Assembly: GCA_905221605.1 (NCBI GenBank)
Contig: CAJNDS010000213.1
Location: 728,774 to 792,773 of the forward strand
DNA length: 64,000 nucleotides
Reading direction: 5' to 3'
Origin: Symbiodinium natans
Taxonomy: Eukaryota > Sar > Dinophyceae > Suessiales > Symbiodiniaceae
A program made the translations under genes and the position numbers. The notes beneath the pieces were generated by a model. That model made no database searches and was not told the origin of the DNA. It saw only the letters and a program-made list of their open reading frames with translations. Every line of letters starts with the position of its first letter. The first letter of the stretch is position 1. Positions 28,711 to 43,200 of this stretch are shown one piece after another.

Positions 28711-31700
28711 ATGTATAGCCCAAACCCTAAACCCTAAATCTGAATAAAACCCTAAACCCTAAACCCTAAACCCTAAACCCTAAACCCCAAACCCAAAACC
28801 CAAAACCCTAAACCCACGCTGGGAACCAGGCCGGCAGCCGCGAACGCGAGCTCGCGGCCCGCTGGCGCAGGCGACGCCAAGCCAAGGAGCCGCTCTACAA
28901 GGCGACCCAGCTGGAAAGGTAAGGTTTAGGGTTTAGGGTTTAGGGTTTAGGGTTTAGGGTTTAGGGTTTTGGGTTTTGGGTTTAGGGTTTAGGGTTGAGG
29001 GTATAGGGTTTAGGGTTTAGGGTTTAGGGTTTCAGGTTTCGGGTTTGGGGTTTAGGGTTTGGGGTTTGTGGTTTAGGTTTTTGGGCTTAGGGTTTAGGGT
29101 TTTCAGGGTGCAGGCTTTAGGGTTTAGGTTTCGGCTTAGGGTTTAGGGTTTTCAGGGTTTGGGGTTTTACTTGAAGGTTCGCGTTCAGTTCTCAGAGGCG
29201 TTGCAGGTTGCAAGCATCCAGTCCGCGAAGGCAATGCATACCTTGCAGCCAACCCACTTCCATGAATCTCGAATGTATTGAAGTAGAGGGTTCACTTACC
29301 AAGAGAGCCCCGCACACCTTCATCAATCAGTGCACCTTATTTCATAGCATCCCTGGATGCTTTTAAGATCCGTTCCCTACTTTTCCGTGCTTTCGAGGTA
29401 TATGGGACTGGCAGGGTGCTGAAACAGGTAGCCCTACATCTTTTTTCGGGCGCTGGAAGCTTTATCAGGCCCTGAATGAGGCCCCAGGTTAGAACCCTGC
29501 TTCCCTTTAGAGCACTTAGGCAATTTTGTCCATTTCTGTTTCTGTGTGCGTGTCTAGAGAACTCGCCATGCCCAGGTACGGTGGCTGCTACTTCCGCCGC
29601 GCTGCCTGCACTTACTTGAATCGGGAGGATGCTCTGACGTCCAAAAACCCCCAAATCCCAAGCCCTACACCCCAATCCCTGCGTGGGGTTCAACACGCAT
29701 CGTTGGGGGCTCCCATGGGGCCTCATGGCCAAGTGTGGGGTTAGGGTTGCTCAGGGTTGCCGTAAACCCCGCAAGCTGTGCCCTGTGCCATTTCCTGTTC
29801 TTCCACCTTAACAAAGAAGGCATGTCGAGCAGCGGTTGCCGACGCCGCCGGCAGTGAACGAGGTGGGTGGATGGTGGAGGGTTGAGCGACCGACCGACTT
29901 GACAAGCTTAGGCTTAAGGTTGAATTGCGGTTCATCAGTGTGTGGCAGTGTGTGGATAGTCGGTTTGGGGGCGCTAATCTCGTTGCACCTATAGCATCTC
30001 AGGTTAGAGTGGAGTGGCGAAGGTCCCTAAACCCTAAACCCTAAACCCTAAACCCTAAACCCTAAACCCTAAACCCTAAACCCTAAACCCTAAACCCTAA
30101 ACCCTAAACCCTAAACCCTAAACCTAACCCTAAACCCTAAACCCTAAACCCTAAACCCTAAACCCTAAACCCTAAACCCTAAACCCTAAACCCTAAACCC
30201 TAAACCCTAAACCCTAAACCGTGGGTAGGGCCATGTGGGGGCTTGTGGAGTGGGGGGAGGGGGGTTCGCAGGCCTTTCGTGCTCGTTGACCTGAAGCACT
30301 AGAAGCTTGAACCCCAAAACCTGAAACCCTAAACCCTAAACCCTAAACCCTAAACCCTAAACCCTAAACCCTAAACCCTAAACCCGAAACCCTAAACCCT
30401 AAACCCTAAACATCTTCGAGTCTGCAATCAGCTCAAGAGCGTACCCCAGCGGCCCTGGAGTTCCAACCCTAGACCCTAAACCCTAAACCCTAAACCCTGA
30501 TACCCCAAACGAAGAGAGCTAAACCTCTACATCTTCAGCCTCTAAAGAGCCTCTGACCTTGAGGAGGAGCTCCCTCCTGCTCTGGAGGTGCCGGCGGAGG
30601 TGGGGCTCGGGGTTTAGGGTTTAGGGTTTGGGGTTTCGGGTTTAGGGTTTAGGGTTTGGAGTTTAGGGTTTAGGGTTTGGGGTTTATGGTTTGGGGTTTA
30701 GGGTTTGGGGTTTAGGGTTTGGTGTTCAGGGTTGGGGACAGTTTTCTTTTTGCACTTGCGGGCAGCTGAGTGAGGGTGGTTTGGGGTGTTCTCTGGCGGA
30801 TGTACTTTGGGCCCAGTCCCGTTGAGTCTGAGGGTCACGGTGAAGGGTTCCAACTCAGGAGAGTGCAGAATCATCAAAATTGAGGGTTATGTTAGGGTGT
30901 AGGGCTTAGGGTGTAGGGTTTCGGCCTCACCCTCCCAGAAGAACCCTAAGCCCTAACCCTAAACCCTAAACCCTAAACCCTAAACCCTAAACCCTAAACC
31001 CTAAACCCTAAACCCTAAACCCTAAACCCTAAACCCTAAACTCTAAACTCTAAACCCTAAACCCTACTTCGACTCATTCGTACGATGTGCCTGATAAGGC
31101 CTTGTCTCGCACCACGCGCAGCCAACACCAACACGCATATAGCGTTCCAACCCCTGAAAGCCCAAACCCTCCCCCAAGCAAAACAAAAGACAATTGAACC
31201 CTAAACTGACTGAGCCAGGGGCCATCGAGCAGGGCGAACGCACCGAAGTCGGCAGGCGAGGGAGCTTGGGAGTTACAAGCCCTCCGGCTGGCGACGGAGT
31301 TCTCCGTCCCGTAAGCAGCTACAGGCTGCGAATGCCCGGTTAGATTAATCCCCCGACCGTCGGGCTGATACCCTAAACCCTAAACCCTAAACCCTAAACC
31401 CTAAACCCTAAACCCTAAACCCTCAACCCTCAACCCTAAACCCTAAACCCTAAACCCTAAACCCTAAACCCTAAACCCTAAACCCTAAACCCTTTTGGGA
31501 AGACCTCCCGGCCCGATCAGAAAGCAAGGAAGCCAGAAGTCCTGCAAAGGTCAAGACGAGGGCAGGGCGCAAGCATGGGTGGGGCTGTACAAGTCGGAGC
31601 GCGCGCCTGGGGACTTTTTGCACCAACGCGCCCCTCCATGAGACATCCTAAACCCTTTTGTAAACCCCAAAAACCCTAAACCCCAAACCCCAAACCCCAA

Positions 31701-33946
31701 ACCCCAAACCCCAAACCCCAAACCCCAAACCCCAAACCCCAAACCCCAAACCCCTCACCCCAAACCGCAAACCCCAAACCCCAAACCCCAAACCCCAAAC
31801 CCCAAGCCCCAAGCCCCAAGCCCCAAGCCCCAAGCCCCAAGCCCCAAGCCCCAAACCCAACCCTAAACCCTAAACCTAAACCCTAAACCCTAAACCATAA
31901 AACCTAAGCCCCAAACCCTAAACCCTATGCCCGAAACCCTAAACCCTATACTCTAAACCCTTAACTCCAACCTGTGCAACAGGAGGAGGACCTCCCACCA
32001 GCCAGACCCCCCACGCCAGAGGGTTGCTGGGCATGGCAGAGAAAGGGTTTAAGGGTCTTGAGGTTTCAGAGTTTGGGGGTTTGGGGTCTGGGGTTTTGGG
32101 AGGTTTTTGGGGTTTCGGGTTTTTGGGGTCTTTCAGTTTTGGCGTTCGGGATTGGGCTCTGGGGAGGTTAGGGTTCCAGGTATGGGTCCTGGAGACCCAT
32201 CTTGGCCGGAAATCCGAGGCTTGGGGTCCTTGACAGGAACAATCGGCGCGCTCTAACGCTGAACCATAATCGTCCCCCAGCCCCAAACCCGTTCGGTTCG
32301 CCTCAGGAACCCACCTAGTTTAGAGGGTGTGCCCGAAGCCCTACCCCGCACCTTGCTTGTTCGCGCAGGATGACAGCCAAGCAACATACGCTGCTGGGAT
32401 GTTCCTAACACTCCTTAATAGGGATTATCCTGAGGGGTTCTAGAATGCCTATTTTGGACTGTTCGTATAATGGGAACATCCCAAAACGAGAACATACTCA
32501 GGTACCCAAATGAAGGAATGGCAGTTGCGGGTCGGAGGTGTGGGGACCAAACCAATTTCAAACCAGAGCCTGCGTCCTTGAGGCGTGGCCTTTCATCGAA
32601 ATCATGGGCCTGCTTTTGCCGCACCTTAATCTTTTTGGCTGTCATAGAGACCCCTCTTAGAAACCCCAAAAGACACTGACCCCTAAACCCTACACCGTAA
32701 ACCCTAATTCCCGAAACCCTAAACGCTACATCTGCCATGGAGACACAACAAGGCCTAGGCACGGCAAGCAGCCCCCCATGTACATCTGAGGCTACTGGCA
32801 GCGCGGGACACAGGCTTGTCTGGCTCTCATGGAATGTTTTCTTGGTAGTCCAGTGATACCTTTTCCCTTTTTTGTGGCTCAAGGTTGTTTATCAACTAGG
32901 ACCTGGAGTAGGCCCTTAACTAGTCCCTTTTTGTAGGGTTGGGTTCCTTTATAATCCCCTTAAATTCAAAAAAAAGTGCCCGTTTTTGTTCCCAAGGATA
33001 TTTATCTAGGGTGTAGGGTTTAGGGCATACCCCGATCTACTCTTTGCTTGATTTAGAGCTCCCCCAACACTACCAAGCATTCTTCCTTACACAGGGAAGT
33101 GTAGGGATATTTATCTTTTGCCTTTTTGGGGCTTTCTTGAGCAAATCGTAGTAATGGAGCTCACAGTCGAAGTGGGGGTCCTTGCCCTGAGCTCCAAGCA
33201 TCTAGAAATAACCCCCAAGCCCTACATTCGTCAGCAGGTTTAGGGTTTAGGGGGTTTGGGAGTTTAGGGTTTAGGGTTTAGGGGGTTTGGAGTTTAGGGT
33301 TTAGGGTTTCTAAACCCTCCCTAAACCCAACGTGAAGGAGGAAGTGGAGAGTGCGGATGGTGATGCCGGGCGTCGCACGCCACTGTGCGACAGGGCGCCT
33401 TGGCAGCAAGGTGAGCAGGGGTGGTTTAGGGTTTAAAATTTAGGGTCCCTCATCTGTGCGCACTGTCTATGCAGGTAGCTCTAACTGGGTTTTGTGTTGC
33501 ATGGCTCTAACTTGTCTCGGGGCCTTGTAAGCCTGCCCACCCTCACCATCAAGTCAACCCTGAACCTTAGAACCCTAAACCCCAACCCAGGAGTGTTGTT
33601 TTTTTGTAAACCCTAAACCCTAAACCCTAAACCCTAAACCCTAAACCCTAAACCCTAAACCCTAAACCCTAAACCCTAAACCCTAAACCCTAAACCCTAA
33701 ACCCTAAACCCTAAATTTAAGAGCCTCCGGCTCAAGCCGCCGACCCCGCTGGAGCATAGTTGAGACCCGCTCGCATGGAAGATCATCCCCGGCAGAGTTC
33801 TGTGAATCGTTTGGGGGGGGGTAGGGGGTAGCACCAGGACAAGCTCAAGCCAAAAAGACAGGTGGGTGGGGGTGGGGGGGGGAGGGGGGGGGGGTAGGGG
33901 GGTGGGGGGTGGGGGTGGGGGGGGGGGTGGGGGGGGGGGGGGGGGG

Positions 33947-34013
<67 letters not shown>

Positions 34014-37000
34014 CGGGGGGGTGGGGGGGGGGGGGGGGGGGGTGGGGGGGGGGGGGGGGAGGCGGGAAACGCTGATTTTGCTGAGGGCGCCCCTACCCCC
34101 CGTGCTGAACCCCTGTTTACGCTGTGCGGGTGGCGCGGTCCTCCACGAAAAAATTGTGCACCGACCCCCCCCACCCCCCCCCCCTCCGTTTTGGGGGGGT
34201 AAGGAGGGAAAGAGGGAGGTTTCACCTCCTTTTCCCATCCAACACGCCGCCAGGGTCGGCGGACCCTAAACCCTAAACCCTAAACCCTAAACCCTAAACC
34301 CTAAACCCTAAACCCTAAACCCTAAACCCTAAACCCTAAACCCTAAACCCTAAACCCTAAACCCTAAACCTAAACCCTAAACCCTAAACCCTAAACCCTA
34401 AACCCTAAACCCTAAACCCTAAACCCTAAACCCTAAACCCTAAACCCTAAACCCTAAACCCTAAACCCTAAAGGGCTTGATGTATATAGGGGGATAGACG
34501 TGGTCTTATCAGGGTCCGGGTGTTTGGGGTTGAGGGTTCAGGGTTTCGGGGGGCTACGGACACTGAACTAACTTGTTCTTAATGAGGGGCATTCGGGAAC
34601 TGTACTAACTAGTTCTTCGTGGGGGCACTCGGGAATTTTGGTGCCTTGTATCCCCTTCCATGGCGTCGTTTTTTGGATTTTTCGTGGGTGCCCAGGTATT
34701 CTGGTTGCCTTCTAGTTAAGAGCACGAGGGTTAGTTTTGATTGCTATGGCTTGCCTTGTCCGTTCTTCGTTTATCAGGGTCGAGACCAGCATTCAGGAAG
34801 CAAAGAACTAGGTTTAATTCCCCACCCTCGGTGTGGGGTTGATGGATTTTAAACGCAACTCTTCTTTTTGCCCGGAGCTCTTCTCCTCGCCGGGTCTACT
34901 CCTGTCAACAAGGGACCCCAAAACCCAAGGGTACAGCCTTAAGGTCCAAGTTCCCAAGGTTGTTGGGTTCTTAAGGGGGGGTTCAGGGGGGTATGTAGCC
35001 CAAGGTTCCCGAATGCCCCCCACTACGGCTCCCTAAGCTTCCCTAAGGTTTTCCAGGTGCCTCCCCCCGCATGAACCCCCCTCCCTCAAGAAGCCTATAA
35101 GCTTAGGGTGTGGGGCTGAGGGAAAGCCAGGACACAGTGATCCGTCGACATTGACGTCTAGGACACGATACCAGAAGTAAGCATAAGGCCACCTCCAAAA
35201 CGGAGCGTTCACTGAGCAAAAGAGCAAGAACCACAAGTTACACGGCCTCGTTTGCGCCACCTTGCCTTGCTGTGGGCTGGGGGAGGTTGTGGTCCTTCTT
35301 AGATGGGTTTCTACTATTGCAGGTTACCCCCGGCCACCCCCCCCCCCCCCCGAAACTTTTCCCCTCAACCCAAAAACTAAACACCCTAAAAGCCCGAAAG
35401 CCCAAACCCTAAACCCTAAACCCTAAACCCTCATCGCAATCCCTTCAAGCCAGGTCCTCGGAAAGCTCAAGAGTCGTCCCCATCGCCTTGGTGCCTCAGC
35501 CTGCAAGGGTTTGGTTTGGGGCTTAGGATTCAGGGTTTAGGGTTTAGGGTTTAGGTTTGGGGTTTAGGGTTTCGGGTTCGGGTTTCGGGTTTAGGAGGAA
35601 AACCGCAAGAGAACTCTTTCATGGGGTGCTCCATACAGATCTCCCTAGTCAGACTCGCTGAGGGGCTTCTGATTTTCGGTCCCGTGAGGGGGAGGGTTTA
35701 GGGTTTAGGGTTTAGGGTTTAGGGTTTAGGGTTTAGGGTTTAGGGTTTAGGGTTTAGGGTTTAGGGTTTAGGGTTTAGGGTTTAGGGTTTAGGGTTTAGG
35801 GTTTAGAGTTTAGGGTTTCGGGTTTAAGGTTTAGGGTTTAGGGTCTCCTTGTAGGCGTAGAAGTACCCTGCAAATCAGCCTGGAGCCCGTTGCAGGTATG
35901 GCTGCCTTGCTTGTTTAGGTTCTGGTTTAGGTTCTGGGCGTTTAGGGTACCCCTTTTATTCCTAGGTTGCTCTTGGGCCTAACCCTAAACCCTAGACGGA
36001 GGCCCCAAAGGCCCCATAAGCCCTTTAACCTAAGACCAGGTGACGAACGCGCCTGGCGCCTCACGCTGATGCGGAAGCGCACCCAGCGCACCTGGGACCA
36101 AGTGAGTTTAGGGTTTAGGGTTTAGGGTTTCGGGTTTAGGGTTTATGTTTTAGGTTTAGGTTTTAGGGTCCAGGGTTTAGGGTACCTCTTTGGCGCCCGA
36201 AGCCCTGGTTGAGCCTTATATAAGCCCTTCAACTTCAGAAGGCCCCCAAACTGGAAAGGCCGAACTCGTAGAATGAGCAGTCGCGGGCCCGCGAGCCCTC
36301 CTAAACCCGAAACCCTAACCCCTAACCCCTTACCCCTAACCCCTAGACCCTAAATCCTAGACCCTAAACCCTAAACCCCTAAACCCTAAGCCCTAAACCC
36401 TAAACCCCACACCTGACGAGACCGAAACACCAAGACCTCGTCAGCTCCCCAGATGGCAGGTGAGCAGGCGATGGGATTTCGGGCTTTTGACGTCATTTAG
36501 GGTTTAGGGTTTAGGGTTTAGGGTTTAGGGTTTAGAAAACCCTTGGACGTTTAGGGTTCAGGCGTTTAAGGTTTAGGATCTAAAGCCCTACAACGCAAAA
36601 ACCCAGAGGCGCGAAGGCGAGGCGCCTTGCGGTAGCCCTGGCACAGGCGGCTGCGCGTGCTTTCAGTAGTGATTGGGGCAATTAGGGTTTAGGGCTGTTA
36701 GGGGTGCAGAGTTCCATTGCCAGAGCGGTTCATACTCGTGAAGGTCACGCTGCTCTTGGTTATATCGTTTTGTCACCGAAACAGCATGGCTTCAGGTTTT
36801 TGAGGGTGGAGAGACTTGCAAGTCCAAAGCGCCTTAGAGTTTAGGGTTAGGGTTTAGGGTTTAGGGTTTAGAGTTTAGAGTTTAGGGTTTAGGGTTTAGG
36901 GTTTAGGGTTTAGGGATTAGGACCACCAAAAACCTCCAGAGCCTTAAGCCCCGAACGCTGTGGCAGCTCCGGCCGCCTTCGACCCCGACACCCCGCTGCC

Positions 37001-37103
37001 GGAACGCCATCATAAAGTATGGCGGTTCTTTGGGTGAAATATATCTACGGGTCGTTACATGGTCCCTTCATTATGCCTTACCCTAAACCCTAAACCCTAA
37101 ACC

Positions 37104-37149
<46 letters not shown>

Positions 37150-37166
37150 ACCCTAAACCCTAAACC

Positions 37167-37219
<53 letters not shown>

Positions 37220-40200
37220 ACCCTAAACCCTAAACCCTAAACCCTAAACCCTAAACCCTAAACCCTAAACCCTAAACCCTTACAGGTTTCGAAGGATGCG
37301 CCCTTGGGCTGTAGAGGGTATATAAGGGGCACATAAGGGGTCCCATTTCAGGGCCCATGCGAAGGGGCCACGTAGCGACCCTAAGAATATTTCTGGCCGC
37401 ATCATAAGAACGACCCTGACTTAGAAAGCTGACCATCACCATTCTGTGGATCATTTTCCCACCCCGATCCGCAATAGGCGCTGGCTCGCTCTACCTTTCA
37501 TGGGTTTCCCTACGAACTACCCCGCCTCTATACTACCCCCCCCTAGATTGCCCCCTTAAAGAATCTTAGTTAGGCTTAAGTTATTCCCAAATGGCCTTTA
37601 GGGAACCCGTGCACCTTAGGAGTTGGAGGAAGAACATAAGCCTTGCAACCTTCACGGCCCGTGCAGGAGCGTGCAGACGAGAACTCGGTGGAGGCCATCA
37701 TGCTTAGAACGCGGTTTAGGGTTTAGGGTTTAGGGTTTAGGGTTTAGGGCTTAGGGTTTAGGGTTTAGGGTTTAGGGTTTAGGGTTTAGGGTTTAGGGTT
37801 TAGGGTTTAGGGCCAGTTTAGGGCTTAGAGTTTAGGGTTGATTCACGGGTACTTATAAGTAGGGTTTTTTAGTACCCTAACTGGGGGTTATAACTAGCCA
37901 TAGTTACCCTACTTGTAACCCCGCTTATAAGTGCCCATGAACCTCCAAGTACACGTCGCCATGGCATGTTTAGACCTTTTTGAGTAATGCGGTTCCTGTT
38001 CGGCTCCCTTGTTTATGTTCGGTGGCAAGGGGATAGCATGAGGGCATCAAAAGCTCTAAGTTCGTTCCCTTGTAATCAGGGACACTCTATACGTTTGATT
38101 TCGGAAGGTTTTTCGAGGAGTCCCTCCTACTTGCATCATCCCACTTTCAAAGACCCTAAACCCTAAACCCCCCAAACCCCAAACCCCAAACCCCAAACCC
38201 CAAACCCCAAACCCCAAACCCCAAACCCCAAACCCCAAACCCCAAACCCCAAACCCCAAACCCCAAACCCCAAACCCCAAACCCCAAACACCAAACCCCA
38301 AACCCCAAACCCCAAAACCCAAAACCTAAACCCTAAACCCTAAACCCTAAACCCTAAACCCTAAACCCCAAACCCTAAACCCTAAACCCTAAACCCTTGG
38401 TGGGAAGAGGGGGGGGGAAGGGCGGCGGTCTGTGGTTTTGACTCGATGGCTGGGCACCATCAGTCTTCAGGACAAATTCTGAAAGGCCACTGATACGTAC
38501 AGCCTTTAAACCCCCCAAGCCAAAGCCTCAGGCCCTGAACTAAAAAAAAAAAAACCTAAACTAAAAAAACCATAACCCTTAAACCCTAGACCCTAAACCC
38601 TTAAACCCTGAACCCTAGACCCTAAACTCTCTTTTAGGGATGCCAAAAGCCTGCGGGAGGCTAGCGCCTCGGTCGCCGACTTCCTGGGCAACATACGCCC
38701 TAAGGAGGTCCAGGCGTACCAGGCGGCCCCTGTTTCGGTTTCAAGGGTTTAGGGTTTAGGGTTAGGGTTTAGGGTTTAGGGTTTAGGGTTTAGGGTTTAG
38801 GGTTAGGGTTTAGGGTTTCGGGTTTAGGGTTTAGGATTTAGGGGGGGCTATGGGGCTTTCAGGGCTGTCAGGGTTGAGGGGTTAGGGTTCTGCCTTCCAG
38901 GATTAGCTTTGGGGTTGTAGAGTTGAGGGTTTAGGGTTTGACCCCTAAAAACTGGGGTTAGCCCGAGACCTGAAGCTCTCTAGGTTACCTCCGAGGTTTC
39001 CCATACCTCTACGCCCCAACCCATACCTCTACGCCCTCAGGGTTAATTAGCCTTTTTGGCGTCCTGACACTCGAAAGAAAGGATCAAATCTAGTGGCCGG
39101 GTAAGGGCTACGAAGCACCGGGCAAGGCTCTTGGCCGAAGGGAAGGTGCTGAGGCTACGATCTAAGCCTTTCGACTCAGCGCAAGAGGCGGAGGAACACT
39201 ACAAGGCTCGAAGCAGAACTAAAGAACAGCTTGAATACCCGCAAGGAAGCTGGTCCTGCAACCTCTGTTGGGACGTTGTCCAGAGGAGTGAAAGGCTCAG
39301 AAAGCTGCTGCCGAAACAACAACACACATACACGTATGCTTATATGTGTGTAAGCATCTGTGCGTATGTATGTGTGCATGCATGTATGTATGCATGTGCG
39401 TGCCCGTTGGTGTGTATGTACGTATGCACGTAAGACCCTGCTAGCCGAGCCCCTAACAACCTTGAACCTTAGACCTTAGACCCTGAGACCAACCTTGAAC
39501 CCTGAAACCCTCAACCAGTCAACTTGCAAGCACCCATGAACCTGCAAGTAGCCCTAAATCCTAAACTCGAAGCCCTAAACCCGCAACCCTAAACCCTAAA
39601 CCCTAAACCCTAAACCCTAAACCCCAAACCCTAAACCCTAAACCCTAAACCCTAAACCCTAAACCCCAAACCCTAAACCCTAAACCCTACACCCTAAATC
39701 CCTTAAGTCTCCAGGTCGCTCTCCGCCGCTTCGGGCGCCGGGCAGACCGACGCATCGACCAGGTCGGGGGGTTGCTTTGCGAGCTTTAGGGGTTTAGGGT
39801 TTAGGGTTTAGGGTTTAGGGTTTAGGGTTTAGGGTTTAGGGTTTAGGGTTTAGGGTTTGGGGGTTGGGGGTTTGGGGTTTAGGGTTTAGGGGTTTGGGGT
39901 TTGGGGTTTAGGGTTTAGGGTTTAGGGTTTCGGGTTTCGGGTCTAAGGGTCTAAGGTTTAGGGTTTAGGGTTTAGGCGTTTGGGGTTTAGGGTTTAGGGT
40001 TTAGGGGTTTAGGGGTTTAGGGGTTTAGGGGTTTAGGGTTTAGGAGTTTAGGGCAGGGTTTAGGGTTGAAGGCGATTATAGTACCCCGCCCTACTATTGT
40101 AGTCCCTATTGCAATTCCTATTGAGGACTGTTAGTATAAGGTGGAAGATCCCAAGGTTCCGGGTTGAGGTCTTCGGGGTTTAGGATTTTTAGGGGGCTTT

Positions 40201-43200
40201 AGGGTGTAGGGTTTTGGGGTTACGGGTGTAGGGGTTCAGGGTTCAGGTTTTCGGGGTTTAGGGTTTTAGGGGGTTTAGGTGGTTTAGCTGCCCGAGCGGA
40301 TGACTTGGGACGGCTCCTGCGCGAAATGGAGGTCTTGGTCGAGGAGGCTTAGGGTTTTAGCGGGTTTAGGGGGTTTTGGGTCCAGGAGGCTTAGCGTTTT
40401 CGGGGTGTACGGGTTTAGGGTTTTCGGGGTTTTCAGGTTTTGTGGAGTATAGGTTGGCGGGGTTCAAAGCTGGAGGATGGGGCTTAGGTTTTCGGTTGTA
40501 GGTTTGAGCTACTGGTTTTGGGCTTTAAGTTTAAGGCGTTTATGGTTTGGGGTTTAGAGTCGAGGGTGGTGTTCGGGCTCAAGATGCAGCATCTCAACGG
40601 TCCAAATCGACGTTCCTCGGTTCAAGGGTTTCAGCACTGCAAGGTCCCGAGCTACCATAGCCCGTACGGGCCCTATGAAGACTATAAACCCCAAACCCTA
40701 AACCCTAAATCCTGACCTACAGTAGCCAGGGAAAACCGGAATGTTTCGCCATATTGAGCCGTAATACAACCCTTCCAGGCTGAATTCTGAGCCCTTTAAT
40801 CCCTTACCCCGTGGGCTCCTAGAGGTACCCGATTTGGGGGTATGTAAGGGGATTCTACTCCATGTGGTGTATAAAAGAGGTACCCCTATGTTGGCAAATG
40901 CCCATATCCTGAACACGTCCAGAACCCCACCCCTAGACACAACCAAAAAGACATCCAAACAGCGCCACGCAGACCCAAAACACTACACCGGAGGTTTTTT
41001 TTTATAAAGAGGTTTTTAAAACCCCTAGCAGAAGAGTGTTTTTTTTAAACAGATGGTTTAAAAACTGGGTTTTCAACACGCCTAGAAGCTCCCGACCCTA
41101 TACCCCATGAGACGACGCCGAAGCGGATCGCTCAGGCCGATCTTCTGGATGCGCTCAGCGAGTTGGGCTTCCGGCCCAGGAGAGGGTTTAGGGTTTCGGG
41201 TTTCGGGGTTTACAGTGGTTTATCGGGGTTTAGGGTTTGGGGTTTAGGGTTTAAGGGTTTTAGGGTTTAGGGTTCTAGGGTTCAGGGTTTAGGGTTTCGG
41301 GGGGTGGGGGGGGGGTGGGGATCGAAAGGTCCCCCCCAAGCTTCTTTCTTCAAAGAGGGAATCTTACGTTTCAGGCTCACACGGATGAAGGTTCAACAGG
41401 CGGGGGTCTTTGCCAATCTCAAAGGCCTGAAGCCAGGTTCCTGCTGGAGTTTCAGGACCCCTGAACCTTACAACACTTAACGCTCAGGCATTATATCTTC
41501 CATAGTTCTGATTGTTAGCATTCTCATGGTTATTATGATTATTACTTCTACTTTTTTCTTATGATTATTAGTCCTTTTTTGGGAAACACCACAGAGGAGT
41601 GTCTGTGTATGGTTCTCACGCGTCTCCACAGAGCAGTGTTTGTGTATGTTTCTCACTCGTTGGGGCGGCAGTTTGCTGCTCGGAGGTCCCCACTGAGCTT
41701 ACAAGCCCCGAGCCGCAGGCTTTGTGTAGCAGTTGAAAGGTTCAGGGTTTAGGGTTTAGGGTTTAGGGTTTAGGGTTTAGGGTTTACGGTTTACGGTTTG
41801 GGGTTTAGGGTTTAGGGTTTCAAAGAGCCCAGATTCCAAGCCTGTTGCTTCAAGGCCGAAGAGATCCCAGCGTGCTTCGCTTCCATACGCACTCACACCC
41901 TAAAGGTAGTTGCATGGTCCCTTGCATGGTCCCTTAGCATGGTCCCTTAGCATTACCTTCGTCAAAAGGGTTCTGAAGTATGGGCCCCTGGGTTGCATAG
42001 GGTATATAAGGGGTATACAAGGGGTAGATAAGGGGCATCATATAAGGGGTCCCCTTTCAAGGGCTCATACTAAGGGGCCATGTAACTACCCTAAGAGATA
42101 CCCTCACCTACCCTTCCCCTCCTCTACGGATTAATTGGAACATTTTGGGTCCTCAACACCCCAAGCCCGAGCACCTGCACCCATAACCCTAAACCCTACA
42201 CCCTAAACCCTACACCCTAAACCCTAAATCCCTGAACCGCCACCAGGAACAAGCAGGAGCGTGCAGCCTTTCGCGAGCTGCTCTTCGGGGTGTCGTCCCT
42301 GGAGGCGCCGGTTGAGTGCCGTAATCTGCCATAATCTGCCCACATGACTTCCGAACGCCTGCAGCGAAGTCCTCGATGAAATCAGCATTTAGGAGTAACC
42401 CTAAGCCCTAAACCCTACAGTAAACCCTAAACCCTAGACCCTAGACCCCCCAAAACCCTAAACCCTAAAACCTCAACTCGAAACCCTAGGCTCCAAACTA
42501 GAATGCAAAGTATGTCGACCACGCGGCTGCAGTTCTTCGTGGGTGTAGCTTCCGCAACAGAAGCCCTAAATCACCCTAAACCCTAAACCCTAAACCCTAA
42601 ACCCTAAACCCTAAACCCTAAACCCTAAACCCTAAACCCTAAACCCTAAACCCTAAACCCTAAACCCTAAACCCTAAACTCCAAGCCCTAAACCCTAAAC
42701 CCTAAACCCTGAGCCCTAAACTCCAAACCCTAAACCCTAAACCCTCCAAAACCCTCGACCTGAATGTTCTCAGTGTCCAAACCTGGCAGCCGGCTTAGCT
42801 TTTCGAGCTTAAGAAGGTTTAAGGGATGAGTGTAATACCCGAAGCCCCGTCATTGCAACTCCAAGCCACGAACCCTAAACCCTAAACCCTAAACCCCAGA
42901 CCTCGACCCCTCAACCCCTCAACCCCTCAACCCCTCAACCCCTAAGCCCCTAAGCCCCTAAGCCCTAAACCCAACCCCTAAACCCTAAACCCTAAACCCC
43001 TAAACCCTAAACCCCTACACCCTAAACCGAAACCCTAAACCCTAAACCCCAAACCCCAAACCCTAAACCCTAAACCCTAAACCCCAAACCCTAAACCCTA
43101 AACCCTAAGCGACACCAGAGGTCGATGCCGACTATGTGGTCCAGTGCCTCGTGCCGCAGGCTTGGGGATGAGTTGTTTGGCCCAGTGCGGATGTGGTGGT

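Noticed and set aside
31551-31860. Repetitive Gly/Phe/Trp/Leu open frames (also at 38056-38322 and 22156-22353)
   Set aside because: They are translations of CCCCAAA heptamer arrays.
33783-34269. Gly-rich and Pro-rich open frames on both strands
   Set aside because: They are translations of the poly-G tract only.
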